The position numbers were made by a program, and so were the translations under genes. From NCBI GenBank assembly GCA_944989445.1, contig CALYLW010000060.1, forward strand, positions 1,739,959-1,803,958: 64,000 nt of DNA. Direction: 5' to 3'. Below are positions 12,158 to 27,100 of the stretch, one piece after another (positions within the stretch are counted from its first letter, which is position 1; each line of letters opens with the position of its first letter). The stretch comes from Ampullaceana balthica. Lineage: Eukaryota; Mollusca; Gastropoda; Lymnaeidae. A model generated the notes under the pieces. It was not told where the DNA came from, searched no databases, and saw nothing but the letters and a program-made list of their open reading frames with translations.

Positions 12158-15100
12158 GTGAGTATCTTGCGTGCATTCAAATACTTGTCTATCTGGGGAT
12201 ATTCCAGTGTTGACGTCTCATCAGGGACATTTAGCGACACATTATTGGGGACATTATACAGACGACATTTAATTGGGGACATTATACAGACGACATTTAA
12301 TTGGGGACATTATACAGACGACATTTAATTGGGGACATTATACAGTCGACATTTAATTGGGGACATTATACAGACGACAGTTAATTGGGGACATTATACA
12401 GATGAAAGTTAATTGGGGACATTATACAGACTACAGTTAATTGGGGACATTATACAGACGACATTTAATTGGGGACATTATACAGACGACATTTAATTGG
12501 GGACATTATACAGAGGACAGTTAATTGGGGACATTATACAGACTACAGTTAATTGTGGACATTATACAGATGACAGTTAAGTGGGGGGACATTATAAAGA
12601 GGACAGTTAATTGGGGATTTTAGGCTAAACAAAGTTAATTGTGGACAAATTCACATCTACACCATTCACAATATCAGCACCCACAACAAAACCAATTATA
12701 TATATTTATATTTCAGGAGACCTTCAAGTCAAGTTGTATCCCGGCTGGCAAGTTTTCCATCTCAGGAATACCTGATCTCTTACCTGATTGGTCCAAGTCT
12801 GAAGCTCCAGGCTGCAGGTAGGTCTATTGTTGACCCTCTATTCCAACCCAACCACAACCAGATTCTTTGACCAGCTGAAATATCCCCACATCTAAGTTTA
12901 CATTTCTCTGATTCTCTTTAAAGAAACTTTTTTATTTACATATTTATGTTTTTTAATGGTGTTTGGGGTTTGTTTTTTTACAAGTGACTTGCAATTCTGT
13001 GGGAAACTATTCTCATTCTACTAGAGTTTTGACTGTCGCCAGGCTTGTTAGATAATGATAGATTTAAACTATAGGCTTCGTGGCTCCAACAGTTAGTTCA
13101 AAGACTGTGTTTTTGAAAATGTGGAATACATTTTTAAGTATACATATGTTGATAGCCTTTTCTCGTTTTTGTTGCTAGAGTCTTTGAGCACCTGTACATG
13201 GATGTTCCCAGGTAAAGACCTATGCCTAATATTTCATTCATGACTGACTGAAGGCCTAATAATCCTTTCATAACAGATGGCTAATAATGCGATCATGAGT
13301 AAAGGTTTATAATCTCATCACGACTGAAGGCCTAATAATTCCATCATGACTGAAGGCCTAATAATCCTTTCATAACAGATGGCTAATAATGCGATCATGA
13401 GTAAAGGTTTATAATCTCATCACGACTGAAGGCCTAATAATTCCATCATGACGGAAGGCCTAATAATTCCATCATGACTGAAGGCCTAATAATTCCATCA
13501 TGACTGAAGGCCTAATAATTCTATAATGACTGAAGGCCTAATAATTCCATCATGACTGAAGGCCTGATAATTCCATCATGACTGAAGGCCTAATAATTCC
13601 ATCATGACTGAAGGCCTAATAATTCCATCATGACTGAAGGCCTAATAATTCCATCATGACTGAAGGCCTAATAATTCCATCATGACTGAAGGCCTAATAA
13701 TTCCATCATGACTGAAGACCAAATAAACCATGGTTGGAGGCCTAATAATCCCGCAGCGCTGAAGACCACATCCTTGATTGTTGATTGAGTACAACAAACC
13801 AACACACACACACACACACTTTGGTTCTCTTTGTCCTTATCCAGTTTCTGTAACGGGGAACAACGCTAAAGCTCCTCTGTGTACCGTGGGGGAGGAAGGG
13901 GCAAACAAATCTATTTGTCAACAGGCGAGAGTGGCTTCCCTTGCCACAGATTTCGTAACATAGTGCAGTACTCCCTCTACACTGGTCGGCAACAGACCAG
14001 GTTTTTTGGGGGGATTGACAGAATGTATGGACACTGCATGTTCAACGATGACTTAGACCAGGGATGGGAAAACTAAGGCCCGCGGGCCGCATACGGCCCG
14101 CTACGGTGTGCTTTGCGGCCTGCTGAAGCCTACGGTAATATCGAATAAATCGATAAATTTATGTTAAAGATGGATTTTGTATTTGAACTGAGGCTATTTT
14201 TTAGTTTTCTTACTAATGCGCTCCCGCACCCTGACATGTTTTCCCACAAGGGAGTTAGACCAGTGCTTCTCAAACTTTTTAGTATGGTGGACCGGCAGGA
14301 ATGTTTTCGCTTGCACCAGGGACCGGTGCCCTATTTCCCCTGCACTGATGATTTTTTCTGCCCTTTTTTTGATAACTTCTGCGGACCAGCGGTGGATGGC
14401 CCACGGACCGGCACCTGTCCGCGGAACACCACTTTGAGAAGCACTGAGCTAGACCACAGCTCCTCGGCGAGACAACAACAGATCTCATGTCCTTAAAAGG
14501 AGTGTTCATGCAATCCCAGCTTTGCTAAACTGTCATTAAAGTTTGTTTAGCAACGGGTTAAACCGTTAAACCACACCGATTCGCTATAAGTTTTACCAAT
14601 GTTTGTCTTGTTCTCACACAAAAAAGTAAACAACTCTTCTTTCATCCGACATACAATAATATCAATATACATAGTTTGCAATCTCTGTCACGTCTGTCTG
14701 TCATGTCTGTCCGTGACGCTACTAATTTTAGAAAGCAACGCACCAAATTACTGCACCAAAAAAGAACTCTTTTGGAACAGCCGCATAAAATTGTTCAAAA
14801 AGGAAATAAATGAATAAAATAAAAGTAAATGAAAGTTCTGTATTACGTTATTTTTTAAGCTGGTGTGTATTTATTTTGAAAACTTCCGTCATTTTTGACG
14901 GGTGATACACTATTATTAAATAATACATAATTTGCAATGTCTGTCACGTCTGTCTGTCATGTCTGTCCGTGACGCTTCTAATTTTAGAAAGCAGCGCACC
15001 AAATTACTGCACCAAAAAATAACTCTTTTGGAACAGCCGCATAAAATTGTTCAATCCTATATAATAAAAGGCACGTTTCTGTCCGTCCTGTCCGGTCATC

Positions 15101-18100
15101 TATAGCCATTGCTCAAACACATATGACTCCTACAGCCAATCATCTTGAACACGTTTACGCGGACGTTCAAAGCGAGTTATTTTTGGTGCATTATTTCTTC
15201 CAAGACTTTATTTTGAGTTATGCGTTTTGGGATTTATAGTCAAAAGCTCTGTTTTTACGAGTTATTTATTTTAACTATAATGAATAGTATTTTTGACGTG
15301 ATGCACATGTATGCCGGTCGAGACGGCTGTTGGAGGGGAGTTACAACATGCCACCGAACGGTGGCGAAACGTCCTTGGACGGGCTTTGTTGCTCGTAGGG
15401 AAATAAATGAATAAAATAAAAATAAATAAAATAAATGAAAGTTCTGTATTACGTTATTTTTTAATCTGATGTGTATTTATTTTGAAAACTTCCGTCATTT
15501 TTTGACAGGTGATACACTAGTATTAAATAAATATGCATGCTGTATATAAAGGAATTAGTTCCTCGTCACAATAATGAAGTCAATCAACGATGATTGATTG
15601 TAACCAATGTTCCCTTTAAGCTGTGCGGCTGCACGACCGCGCAGAGATCTGGCCGACGTCTCGCAGCAGTTTAGAATTATCGCTCAGCAAATTTTGATAA
15701 TGCTAATATAACATCTATTTTTTGGGGTGTAATATTTGGTACAAAAACGATATTGTGCAACATTGAAACATTGCAACATTGCACACTAATTGTGTTTTAA
15801 AATTTTTTTTTAAAAATATGCACACGAACCAACGAACCTTAGAGGGAATATTGATTAAAACTACAGACACCTTCTAACAACAATCCCTAAAAAATGCTTA
15901 AAGAGAATACTGCTAATTATACTACTGGTTCTAGGCCAAGAAAGCAGGTGTGACCCCCACCCTGAAGTATGATCGGGAATGTACTGCAGTCCACTGGTCT
16001 CGTAACACAACCCTCCCCCCCCCAACTTTTTGCACCAACTGGTACTCTAATACTGGCAACAGCCAATTCAGGGGGGGGGACAAACTTCAAAGCTCAAATA
16101 GCTAAATAGCTAGCCAGGTTCTCGGGTGTCGCTAGTAAATAAACATGAAAAAGGAGGACGATTCTTGTCCAAGACGTTATTTTATTGATTGAGCTAAGGC
16201 ACTGCTTCTCAGACTTTTTAGTATCACGGAACGGCAGGAATCTTTTTCATGCTCCAGGGACCGGTGGACTATTTTACCTGTACTGACGTGTTCGCGAAAT
16301 CTTATCTTATCTTATCTGTTTCAGACGCTCCTTCTATACAGAAGATTAATGCGTCCTACGCTTATCTATGGTTTGTGTTTAGTCCAGCATTCTTATTAGA
16401 GTTTTAAATGTTGATAAAGTGTTGGCTTTCCTGGTTTCTTCAGGCAACCCATTCCTCGCCCGAATTCCGGACGGGTAAGAACGAAAATTTGTATGAGTTT
16501 GTTCTTGCATACGGAATAAGAAAGGTGTTTTTATCCTTATGTCTATCTGAGGGTTGTATTAAGTTATCTTTGTGTTGTATTTCTAAATTAGAGTTAATTG
16601 CTTTATGTATGATTACTACTTTACTCTTGGTTCTTCTATCCTCTAGTGTTTCAAGGTTTAATGATTTAAACTAATGGTGTTATTCTAGTCAGTTTTGAAT
16701 ATTCTCCAGTAATGAATCTGGCAGCTCTTTTTTGGATTTGTTCTAGTTTATCAATGTTTTCTTTGGTGGATGGGTCCCATACAGAAGATGCATATTCTAG
16801 TACAGGTCTCACCAAAGTGAGATAGCATTTTAGTTTTATATCTTTATTACATTTGTAAAGGTTTCTTTTTATAAAGCCTAAGGTTTTGTTTGATTTTTTA
16901 AATAACTTCATTGACATGGGGATTCCATGATAATTTCTCATTTATTATGACTCCTAAGTATTTTGCATCTTTAGTTTGGGTTAGTTCCTTTCCATGAATG
17001 AAATATTTTGAATTTATTTGTTTCTTTTTCTTTGTTACTCTTACCAGTTGACACTTTTCTGGGTGGAAACTCATACTCCAATTAGTTTCCCATTTTATCA
17101 ATTCATCTAGGTCTTTTTGTAAAATGTTGCTATCTTGTTCTGATTTAATTGTTCTATAGATTATACAATCATCAGCAAATAACCTAACTTTTGTTCCTGT
17201 TGAGATGTTGTTGGGTAAATCATTTATATAAATTAAAAAGAGTAAGGGACCTAGCACAGTTCCTTGTGGAACTCCTGAATTAACCTTTATTGGGGCACAT
17301 TTAGATCCATTAATTATTACAGTATTCTCCCTGCCCAAAAGGAAGTCTTGGATCCAGTGATGTAAGGGACCTGAGATTCCAAAGTAGTTAAGTTTTTTAA
17401 GTAAACTAAGGTGGTGAACTTTGTCAAATGCTTTTGAGAAGTCTAGTAATATTGTATCTATTTTATCATTTTTGTCTAAGCCTTTTGATAGTTCATCTAT
17501 TAAACCTATTAATTGTGTTTCACATGATCTGTTTTTTCTAAAGCCGTGTTGATGTGGGCATAGGGCATTATATTTGTCAAGGTGGTTAACTATTCTACTA
17601 TATATTATGTGTTCTAGTAATTTACAGGTGATACTAGTAAGTGATACAGGCCTTTAATTACCAGGGTCTGATTTATCCCCTTTCTTAAAGAGTGGAGTTA
17701 CGTTAGCTAATTTCCAATCCTGGGGTACTTTACCCTGGTTTAGAGAGGCTTGAAAGAGAACTACAAGGATTGGGGACAGTTCATTGCTTAGTTCTTTTAA
17801 TAACCTTGCAGGCAAATCATCTGGGCCAGTAGCTTTGTTTATTTTAAAGTTTTTTAGGAGTGAATGTATACCTATCTCATCTACAGTTATGTTACCTATT
17901 TCCTCCATTTTATTTAAATTTATTAAGACTTCCTTGTCGCCTGAGGCAGAAAAAGATGATGCAAAATATGTGTTAAGGATATTAGCTTTAGTTTCATTAT
18001 CATTATAGGTTTTATTATTTGAGCCTTTTAGTGTGGCTATTCCTGAAGGTTCCATTTTTTTAGATTTGATAAAGGACCATAAGTTTTTATTGCTATCTTT

Positions 18101-21100
18101 GGTAATTACATTGTTAATATATTCATTTTGGAGGTGTCGACTAAGTTTTTGTGTCAAGTGTTTAATCTTTAAGTAATTTATTTTATCTATTTGTTTCATT
18201 TTATCTACTTACTTCCGAAAAATGGACATATTCTAACTAAGGGACGCTAAGCTAAGGGTTGAAAAGTCATGTGATGCGTCTATTTTAATCACACTGACTG
18301 ATGTTGGTCACGTGACTGTTCAGCCATTTCAATCAAACTGGCTGATGGTCAGATGACACTGATGCCCTTATTGAAGTTTCTCACGATCATTTACTCCGTC
18401 CCCCCACCCCTTTTCCAGCGACATCTTGTGTAAACTCTAAGATTCATTGTCACTGATACCCCCCCTCCCATACCGTCGCGGCCAAACAGCTCGTTTCGTG
18501 AGTAACGACATTAAGATTATAAACTTATCTTTATGTCGTCCTATCCTGGGGCTTGGACTCAAAAGCCAAAAAGATGGTTCGAAGGCAAACTATTTAGGAG
18601 GGAACATAAGGTTAAGCATTTTGTTAGGTAATTTTAAGATGCCCATTAGAGGTTCACAATAGTGACACATCATACTGACCCAAGTACTGTGATACAGACA
18701 TACTGACCCAATTACTGTGATACATACATACTGACCCAAGTACTGTGATACATACTGACCCAAGTACTGTGACACAGACATACTGACCCAAGTACTGTGA
18801 TACATCCATACTGACCCAAGTACTGTGTCACAGACATACTGACCCAAGTACTGTGATACATACATACTGACCCAAGTACTGTAACAGACATACTGACCCA
18901 AGTACTGTAACAGACATACTGACCCAAGTACTGTGATACATCCATACTGACCCAAGTACTGTTACACAGACATACTGACCAAAGTACTGTGATACATCCA
19001 TACTGACCCAAGTACTGTGTCACAGACATACTGACCCAAGTACTGTGATACATACATACTGACCCAAGTACTGTGATACATACTGACCCAAGTACTGTGA
19101 CACAGACATACTGACCCAAGTACTGTGATACAGACATACTGACCCAAGTACTGTGACAGACATACTGACCCAAGTACTGTGATACATACTGACCCAAGTA
19201 CTGTGACACAGACATACTGACCCAAGTACTGTGACACAGACATACTGACCCAAGTACTGTGATACATCCATACTGACCCAAGTACTGTGTCACAGACATA
19301 CTGACCCAAGTACTGTGATACATACATACTGACCCAAGTATTGTAACAGACATACTGACCCAAGTACTGTAACAGACATACTGGCCCAAGTACTGTGATA
19401 CATCCATACTGACCCAAGTACTGTGACACAGACATACTGACCCAATTACTGTGATACATCCATACTGACCCAAGTACTGTGTCACAGACATACTGACCCA
19501 AGTACTGTGATACATACATACTGACCCAAGTACTGTGATACATACTGACCCAAGTACTGTGACACAGACATACTGTCCCAAGTACTGTGATACAGACATA
19601 CTGACCCAAGTACTGTGATACAGACATACTGACCCAAGTACTGTGACAGTCATACTGACCCAAGTACTGTAACAGACATACTGACCCAAGTACTGTGATA
19701 CATACTGACCCAAGTACTGTGACACAGACATACTGACCCAAGTACTGTGACACAGACATACTGACCCAAGTACTGTGATACATCCATACTGACCCAAATA
19801 CTGTGTCACAGACATACTGACCCAAGTACTGTGATACATACATACTGACCCAAGTACTGTAACAGACATACTGACCCAAGTACTGTAACAGACATACTGG
19901 CCCAAGTACTGTGATACATCCATACTGACCCAAGTACTGTGACACAGACATACTGACCCAAGTACTGTGATACATCCATACTGACCCAAGTACTGTGTCA
20001 CAGACATACTGACCCAAGTACTGTGATACATACATACTGACCCAGGTACTGTGATACATACTGACCCAAGTACTGTGACACAGACATACTGACCCAAGTA
20101 CTGTGATACAGACATACTGACCCAAGTACTGTGATACAGACATACTGACCCAAGTACTGTGACAGTCATACTGACCCAAGTACTGTAACAGACATACTGA
20201 CCCAAGTACTGTAACAGACATACTGACCCAAGTACTGTGATACAGACATACTGACCCAAGTACTGTGACACAGACATACTGACCCAAGTACTGTGATACA
20301 TACATACTGACCCAAGTACTGTGATACAGACATACTGACCCAAGTACTGTGATACAGACATACTGACCCAAGTACTGTGATACAGACATACTGACCCAAG
20401 TACTGTGACAGTCATACTGACCCAAGTACTGTAACAGACATACTGACCCAAGTACTGTAACAGACATACTGACCCAAGTACTGTAACAGACATACTGGCC
20501 CAAGTACTGTGATACATCCATACTGACCCAAGTACTGTGTCACAGACATACTGACCCAAGTACTGTGATACATACATACTGACCCAAGAACTGTGATACA
20601 TACTGACCCAAGTACTGTGACACAGACATACTGTCCCAAGTACTGTGATACAGACATACTGACCCAAGTACTGTGATACAGACATACTGACCCAAGTACT
20701 GTGACAGTCATACAGACCCAAGTACTGTAACAGACATACTGACCCAAGTACTGTGATACATACTGACCCAAGTACTGTGACACAGACATACTGACCCAAG
20801 TACTGTGACACAGACATACTGACCCAAGTACTGTGATACATCCATACTGACCCAAGTACTGTGTCACAGACATACTGACCCAAGTACTGTGATACATACA
20901 TACTGACCCAAGTACTGTAACAGACATACTGACCCAAGTACTGTAACAGACATACTGGCCCAAGTACTGTGATACATCCATACTGACCCAAGTACTGTGA
21001 CACAGACATACTGACCCAAGTACTGTGATACATCCATACTGACCCAAGTACTGTGTCACAGACATACTGACCCAAGTACTGTGATACATACATACTGACC

Positions 21101-24100
21101 CAAGTACTGTGATACATACTGACCCAAGTACTGTGACACAGACATACTGACCCAAGTACTGTGATACAGACATACTGACCCAAGTACTGTGATACAGACA
21201 TACTGACCCAAGTACTGTGACAGTCATACTGACCCAAGTACTGTAACAGACATACTGACCCAAGTACTGTAACAGACATACTGACCCAAGTACTGTGATA
21301 CAGACATACTGACCCAAGTACTGTGACACAGACATACTGACCCAAGTACTGTGATACATACATACTGACCCAAGTACTGTGATACAGACATACTGACCCA
21401 AGTACTGTGATACAGACATACTGACCCAAGTACTGTGATACAGACATACTGACCCAAGTACTGTGACAGTCATACTGACCCAAGTACTGTAACAGACATA
21501 CTGACCCAAGTACTGTAACAGACATACTGACCCAAGTACTGTAACAGACATACTGGCCCAAGTACTGTGATACATCCATACTGACCCAAGTACTGTGTCA
21601 CAGACATACTGACCCAAGTACTGTGATACATACATACTGACCCAAGAACTGTGATACATACTGACCCAAGTACTGTGACACAGACATACTGTCCCAAGTA
21701 CTGTGATACAGACATACTGACCCAAGTACTGTGATACAGACATACTGACCCAAGTACTGTGACAGTCATACAGACCCAAGTACTGTAACAGACATACTGA
21801 CCCAAGTACTGTGATACATACTGACCCAAGTACTGTGACACAGACATACTGACCCAAGTACTGTGACACAGACATACTGACCCAAGTACTGTGATACATC
21901 CATACTGACCCAAGTACTGTGTCACAGACATACTGACCCAAGTACTGTGATACATACATACTGACCCAAGTACTGTAACAGACATACTGACCCAAGTACT
22001 GTAACAGACATACTGGCCCAAGTACTGTGATACATCCATACTGACCCAAGTACTGTGACACAGACATACTGACCCAAGTACTGTGATACATCCATACTGA
22101 CCCAAGTACTGTGTCACAGACATACTGACCCAAGTACTGTGATACATACATACTGACCCAAGTACTGTGATACATACTGACCCAAGTACTGTGACACAGA
22201 CATACTGACCCAAGTACTGTGATACAGACATACTGACCCAAGTACTGTGATACAGACATACTGACCCAAGTACTGTGACAGTCATACTGACCCAAGTACT
22301 GTAACAGACATACTGACCCAAGTACTGTAACAGACATACTGACCCAAGTACTGTGATACAGACATACTGACCCAAGTACTGTGACACAGACATACTGACC
22401 CAAGTACTGTGATACATACATACTGACCCAAGTACTGTGATACAGACATACTGACCCAAGTACTGTGATACAGACATACTGACCCAAGTACTGTGATACA
22501 GACATACTGACCCAAGTACTGTGACACAGACATACTGACCCAAGTACTGTGATACAGACATACTGACCCAAGTACTGTGATACAGACATACTGACCCAAG
22601 TACTGTGACACAGACATACTGACCCAAGTACTGTGATACAGACATACTGACCCAAGTACTGTGACACAGACATACTGACCCAAGTACTGTGACACAGACA
22701 TACTGACCCAAGTACTGTGATACATACATACTGACCCAAGTACTGTGATACAGATATACTGACCCAAGTACTGTGACACAGACATACCGACCCAAGTACT
22801 GTGACACAGACATACCGACCCAAGTACTGTGACACAGACATACTGACCCAAGTACTGTGATACAGACATACTGACCCAAGTACTGTGATACATACATACT
22901 GACCCAAGTACTGTGATACAGACATACCGACACAAGTACTGTGATACATACATACTGACCCAAGCACTATGACACAGACGTGGCTGTTATATAGGTTAGA
23001 CTTACAGTTGTGAAGTTACCAGTGTTTTAAGGTTCGCCTATTAAAAGACTGTATGTCCGTACAGTTTTAAAGGGTGGACAATATCGTTTGTTACCCCCCC
23101 ACCCCCACCATTATAGGGCGTGGTACTGAGAAGTGGCTACCAACCATGAGATCAAGTTGTCTCGCTTTTATCTTTTCATTTATGGACAGTAAATGACCGT
23201 CCCCTCCCTCCCCTGTGTCTTCTACAGCTTGTCTTGCTGTTGTCAATAAAACATGCTATCATGTTACAGGAGCCACTGGTTCTCAAAATGTAAGGTGCCT
23301 TTGCCCTTCCAATAATTTTTTTTTACCACACAATCTAATACTAATAGTAAATTTGTTGAGGTTACTTTTAAAGACTTCGCCATTTACGACGGCAGTTCTC
23401 AATCTTTTAACAGTATCGACCCCTGTTTTATAGCCTAACATCTCCCGCATCTCAATTTCGATTTACATAAAACTAAATTCTCTCTCTCCACAGTGATAGA
23501 ACTGATTGAACTAAAATCCGAACATCGGCTTTCTATCAGCCCCTAGTACTCTCCCCTTAGTTAGGAGAATCGTTGACAGAGATATCAGGTCTTTTCAACT
23601 GTTAATCTTAGACCCCGTTAATCTTAGGCCCCGATTTGTAAGGCTCAATTTGAGAACCGTCGACACAAAGTATACAGAAAGTGGGAATAGTGCCCGTGTC
23701 CGGCCACCACAAGGAGTGTTTGGTTACCTCCCTTGGGATTTGGCTGCCCCTGATACGCTAAAGATCATTCCCTAGGAGTTGGCTGCCCCTGATATGCTAA
23801 AGATCATTTACAAAACTATTCGGGCGTCAATAGTGAGGGTCACTGGAAACAACAAAATTGCTCGGGGGGTAGGGGTGGGGGCACAATGGCTCAGTTGAAA
23901 ACAGCGGGATAGTGTGTTGGGAAATAAAAGAATGCCTCGGTGTAAATTCATCGCCATGAACTATATTAATAATTTAACACCCAGATTATCTTTTTCATCT
24001 TAAATTTATTACATCAATATTCACATTGCATTAATAAATAGAAGTAAAAAAAAGATTTTTAAAAACCACGTTTTTATAAGCGGACTAAAAAGAAGAAAAT

Positions 24101-27100
24101 AATTTAAAACTTATTAGTTTAAGTACTTTATTTCATATGACTAAAAACGTGGGGCGGGCGCTTATGAGGTTTAACATATGCGGTTCACTCATTCTCTCAC
24201 TTATAGATCTCTCTTTTGCCTTCTAAATTAGAAAGCTTTAATTTTTATACCAAACACCCACCCCACGTTTTTAGTCATATTAAATCGAAGTACTTGAACT
24301 AATAAGTTTTAAATTATTTTCTTCTTTTTAGTCCGCTTATAAAAACGTGGTTTTTAAAAATCTTTTTTTTACTTCTATTTATTTTAATATTTTTAGTCCA
24401 CTTATAACAACCTGGTTTTTTAAAATATTTTTTACCTCTATTTATTTTACCAAACACCTCACAAGCGCCCGCCCAACGTTTTAAAAACATTGTGATGTGG
24501 TCACGGGGCGAACTCACAGATGTCAACAAAAGCCGATGGTACAGATGCTTTTATATAGACTATAGATAAACTTAAAAGTTCAATAATTTAATAACGGTAC
24601 ATTTGATCGATCTGAAATTTTGATACAATGCATTGTCATCCAAGATCTATCTGTGGTCAAATTTTCAGATCTCTAGGACCATCAGAAGTGGTTCAATTTT
24701 ACGTTGGCAGATTTGAAAAAATCTTGGACAATGCCCAACGAAAGCGAGTTAATAAAAACGTGGTAAAATGAAGAAAATATTACGCACCAAACGCGCTTGT
24801 GGTTTTTTAAAGAATGCTATTAAGCCTAGATATCTGGAATGTTATCTGGGTTTATCATAGTATCTTTACTTTGACCGACCTTCTTTAGCTGGGCAATATT
24901 AAAATGTGTGTCTTTGATTACTAGTAAAAGTGCTAGAGGATTTATTTGGCGACACAGTCAAAAATGTGATATTGTAGAGCTTCAAAAACAACATTAAGTG
25001 TAATTATGGATATGTGTGCTACCATTGTTCGATATAATTGACTACATGTGTACAATTGTGGCGCAGCTAAAACTAATACACACCCACACACACTATATTT
25101 AGATTTGAATAGCAATAACAGAAACATTTTTTACCCCCGGAATCTTAAGTATTCATTGTCGGCTTCTTTGAAGACAACGATAGGTCAACCACATAGAAAT
25201 ATCCTTCGACTACGGATTGGTTGACCAGATCAAAATAACCTTCGACTATGGATTGGTTGACCAGATCAAAATAACCTTCAACTATGGATTGGTTGACCAG
25301 ATCAAAATAACCTTCGACTATGGATTGGTTGACCAGATCAAAATAACCTTCGACTATGGATTGGTTGACCAGATCAAAATAACCTTCGACTATGGATTGG
25401 TTGACCAGATCAAAATAACCTTCGACTATGGATTGGTTGACCAGATCAAAATAACCTTCGACTATGGATTGGTTGACCAGATCAAAATAACCTTCGACTA
25501 TGAATTGGTTGACCAGATCAAAATAACCTTCGACTCTGGATTGGTTGACCAGATCAAAATAACCTTCGACTATGGATTGGTTGACCAGATCAAAATAACC
25601 TTCGACTACGGGTTGGTTGACCAGATCAAAATAACCTTCAACTATGGATTGGTTGACCAGATCAAAATAACCTTCGACTATGGATTGGTTGACCAGATCA
25701 AAATAACCTTCGACTATGGATTGGTTGACCAGATCAAAATAACCTTCGACTATGGATTGGTTGACCAGATCAAAATAACCTTCGACTATGGATTGGTTGA
25801 CCAGATCAAAATAACCTTCGACTATGGATTGGTTGACCAGATCAAAATAACCTTCGACTATGGATTGGTTGACCAGATCAAAATAACCTTCGACTCTGGA
25901 TTGGTTGACCAGATCAAGGTAACCTTCGGCCACGGATTTGTCGACTACGTCGAAATAACCGCCGACTACGGATTGGTTAACCGGATCGCAGTAACCAAGT
26001 TTTTGATGAAATTCGTATAAAATTAATATCAATAATATCCGGTGGCCAAATGGTGAGAGTCAGAATGTTCTGTTGTAGAAAGTCCCATATCCGAATGGTC
26101 ATTCAGAATGGTCTATCGTAGAAAGTTCCATGTCCGAATGGTCATTCAGAATGGTCTATTGTAGAAAGTTCCATGTCCGAATGGTCATTCAGAATGGTCT
26201 ATGGTCGAAAATTCCATGTCCGACCGGTCATTCAGAATGGTCTTTGGTCAAAAGTCCCATGTCCGAATGGTCAATGAGAATGGTCTATGGTCGAAAGTTC
26301 CATGTACGAATGGTCTGTTAGAATGGTCTATGGTCGAAAATACCATGTCACAATGCTCGCGGACCGTTTTGGCTGAACACTATACAATATACTGTAACAA
26401 TGGAAAGGCAGTTGTTTTGGTCATGAGCCATCCTACCGAGTAGTCCTACTTTGTAAATCCCTTATATTAACTTCGCGGCCGTCTCGTCATCTCTGTCTGT
26501 CTTGGGCGGGCGGAAAAACAAAAGTAAAAAATGACCCACTTACCTTGATCCGATCGAGCTGAAATTTGGCACACGGGCCCGTCTGACCTAACAATGCATC
26601 GTATCAAAATTTCAGATCGATCGATCGTACCGTAATTAAATTAATGCATTTTTAGTTTATCCTTATATGAGGAATGTAATTCAAATTCACTGTTTGTTAT
26701 TGTGTTTTTTTCCACGTGAAAGTTTGAGTTGACGCGTTGAGGCGACCCATCGAAGTACCGCGTGCTTTTGTTTACATTTTACGTGTCACTCTGAGCTCGG
26801 TCAAGCGAATCGGTGACCAGACTTTTCCCCTCCCACCCCCCTCCCCCCTCCCCAGGGTTATGAAACAAACTTGAGTTAAGACAGATTCAGTCTGTAAATG
26901 TTTGTAGCGTTTGAAAATAATCAATACTGTTAGTTATGTCTCATTTATAAGGGATTTATAGTCAAAAACTTTGTTTTTACGGGTTTGTTTTTTACACGCT
27001 TTTATTTAAGTCACACTGTTTGTATGTTGTATCCCTCCATCCTTCCTTCAAATCTTGTAACGTAAAATTAAACTGCTTCTGATGGTCCTAGAGATCTCAA

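Noticed and set aside
13872..14000. Possible extra gene 1 exon reading [12 protein letters not shown]...YTGRQQT, phase-neutral at 129 bp
   Set aside because: It looks protein-like and would keep the frame, but the acceptor (cgctaaag) and donor (ACCAG|GTTTTT) are poor and a stop precedes it when the better acceptor at 13840 is used. RNA reads would settle it.
14161..14509. Short frames of 73-111 codons
   Set aside because: They lie inside a hAT-type MITE with 8-bp target duplications.
15055..15110. Helitron or Polinton edge (tcctatataataaaaggcac)
   Set aside because: The phrase is suggestive of transposon ends, but no matching second end, hairpin or target duplication was found.
18712..22967. 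Minus-strand open frames of 851-955 codons
   Set aside because: They translate the 24-28-bp satellite in every frame; there is no start context, no splice support and no non-repetitive sequence.
25145..26032. Two opposite frames of 267 and 295 codons
   Set aside because: They read a 36-bp minisatellite on both strands.
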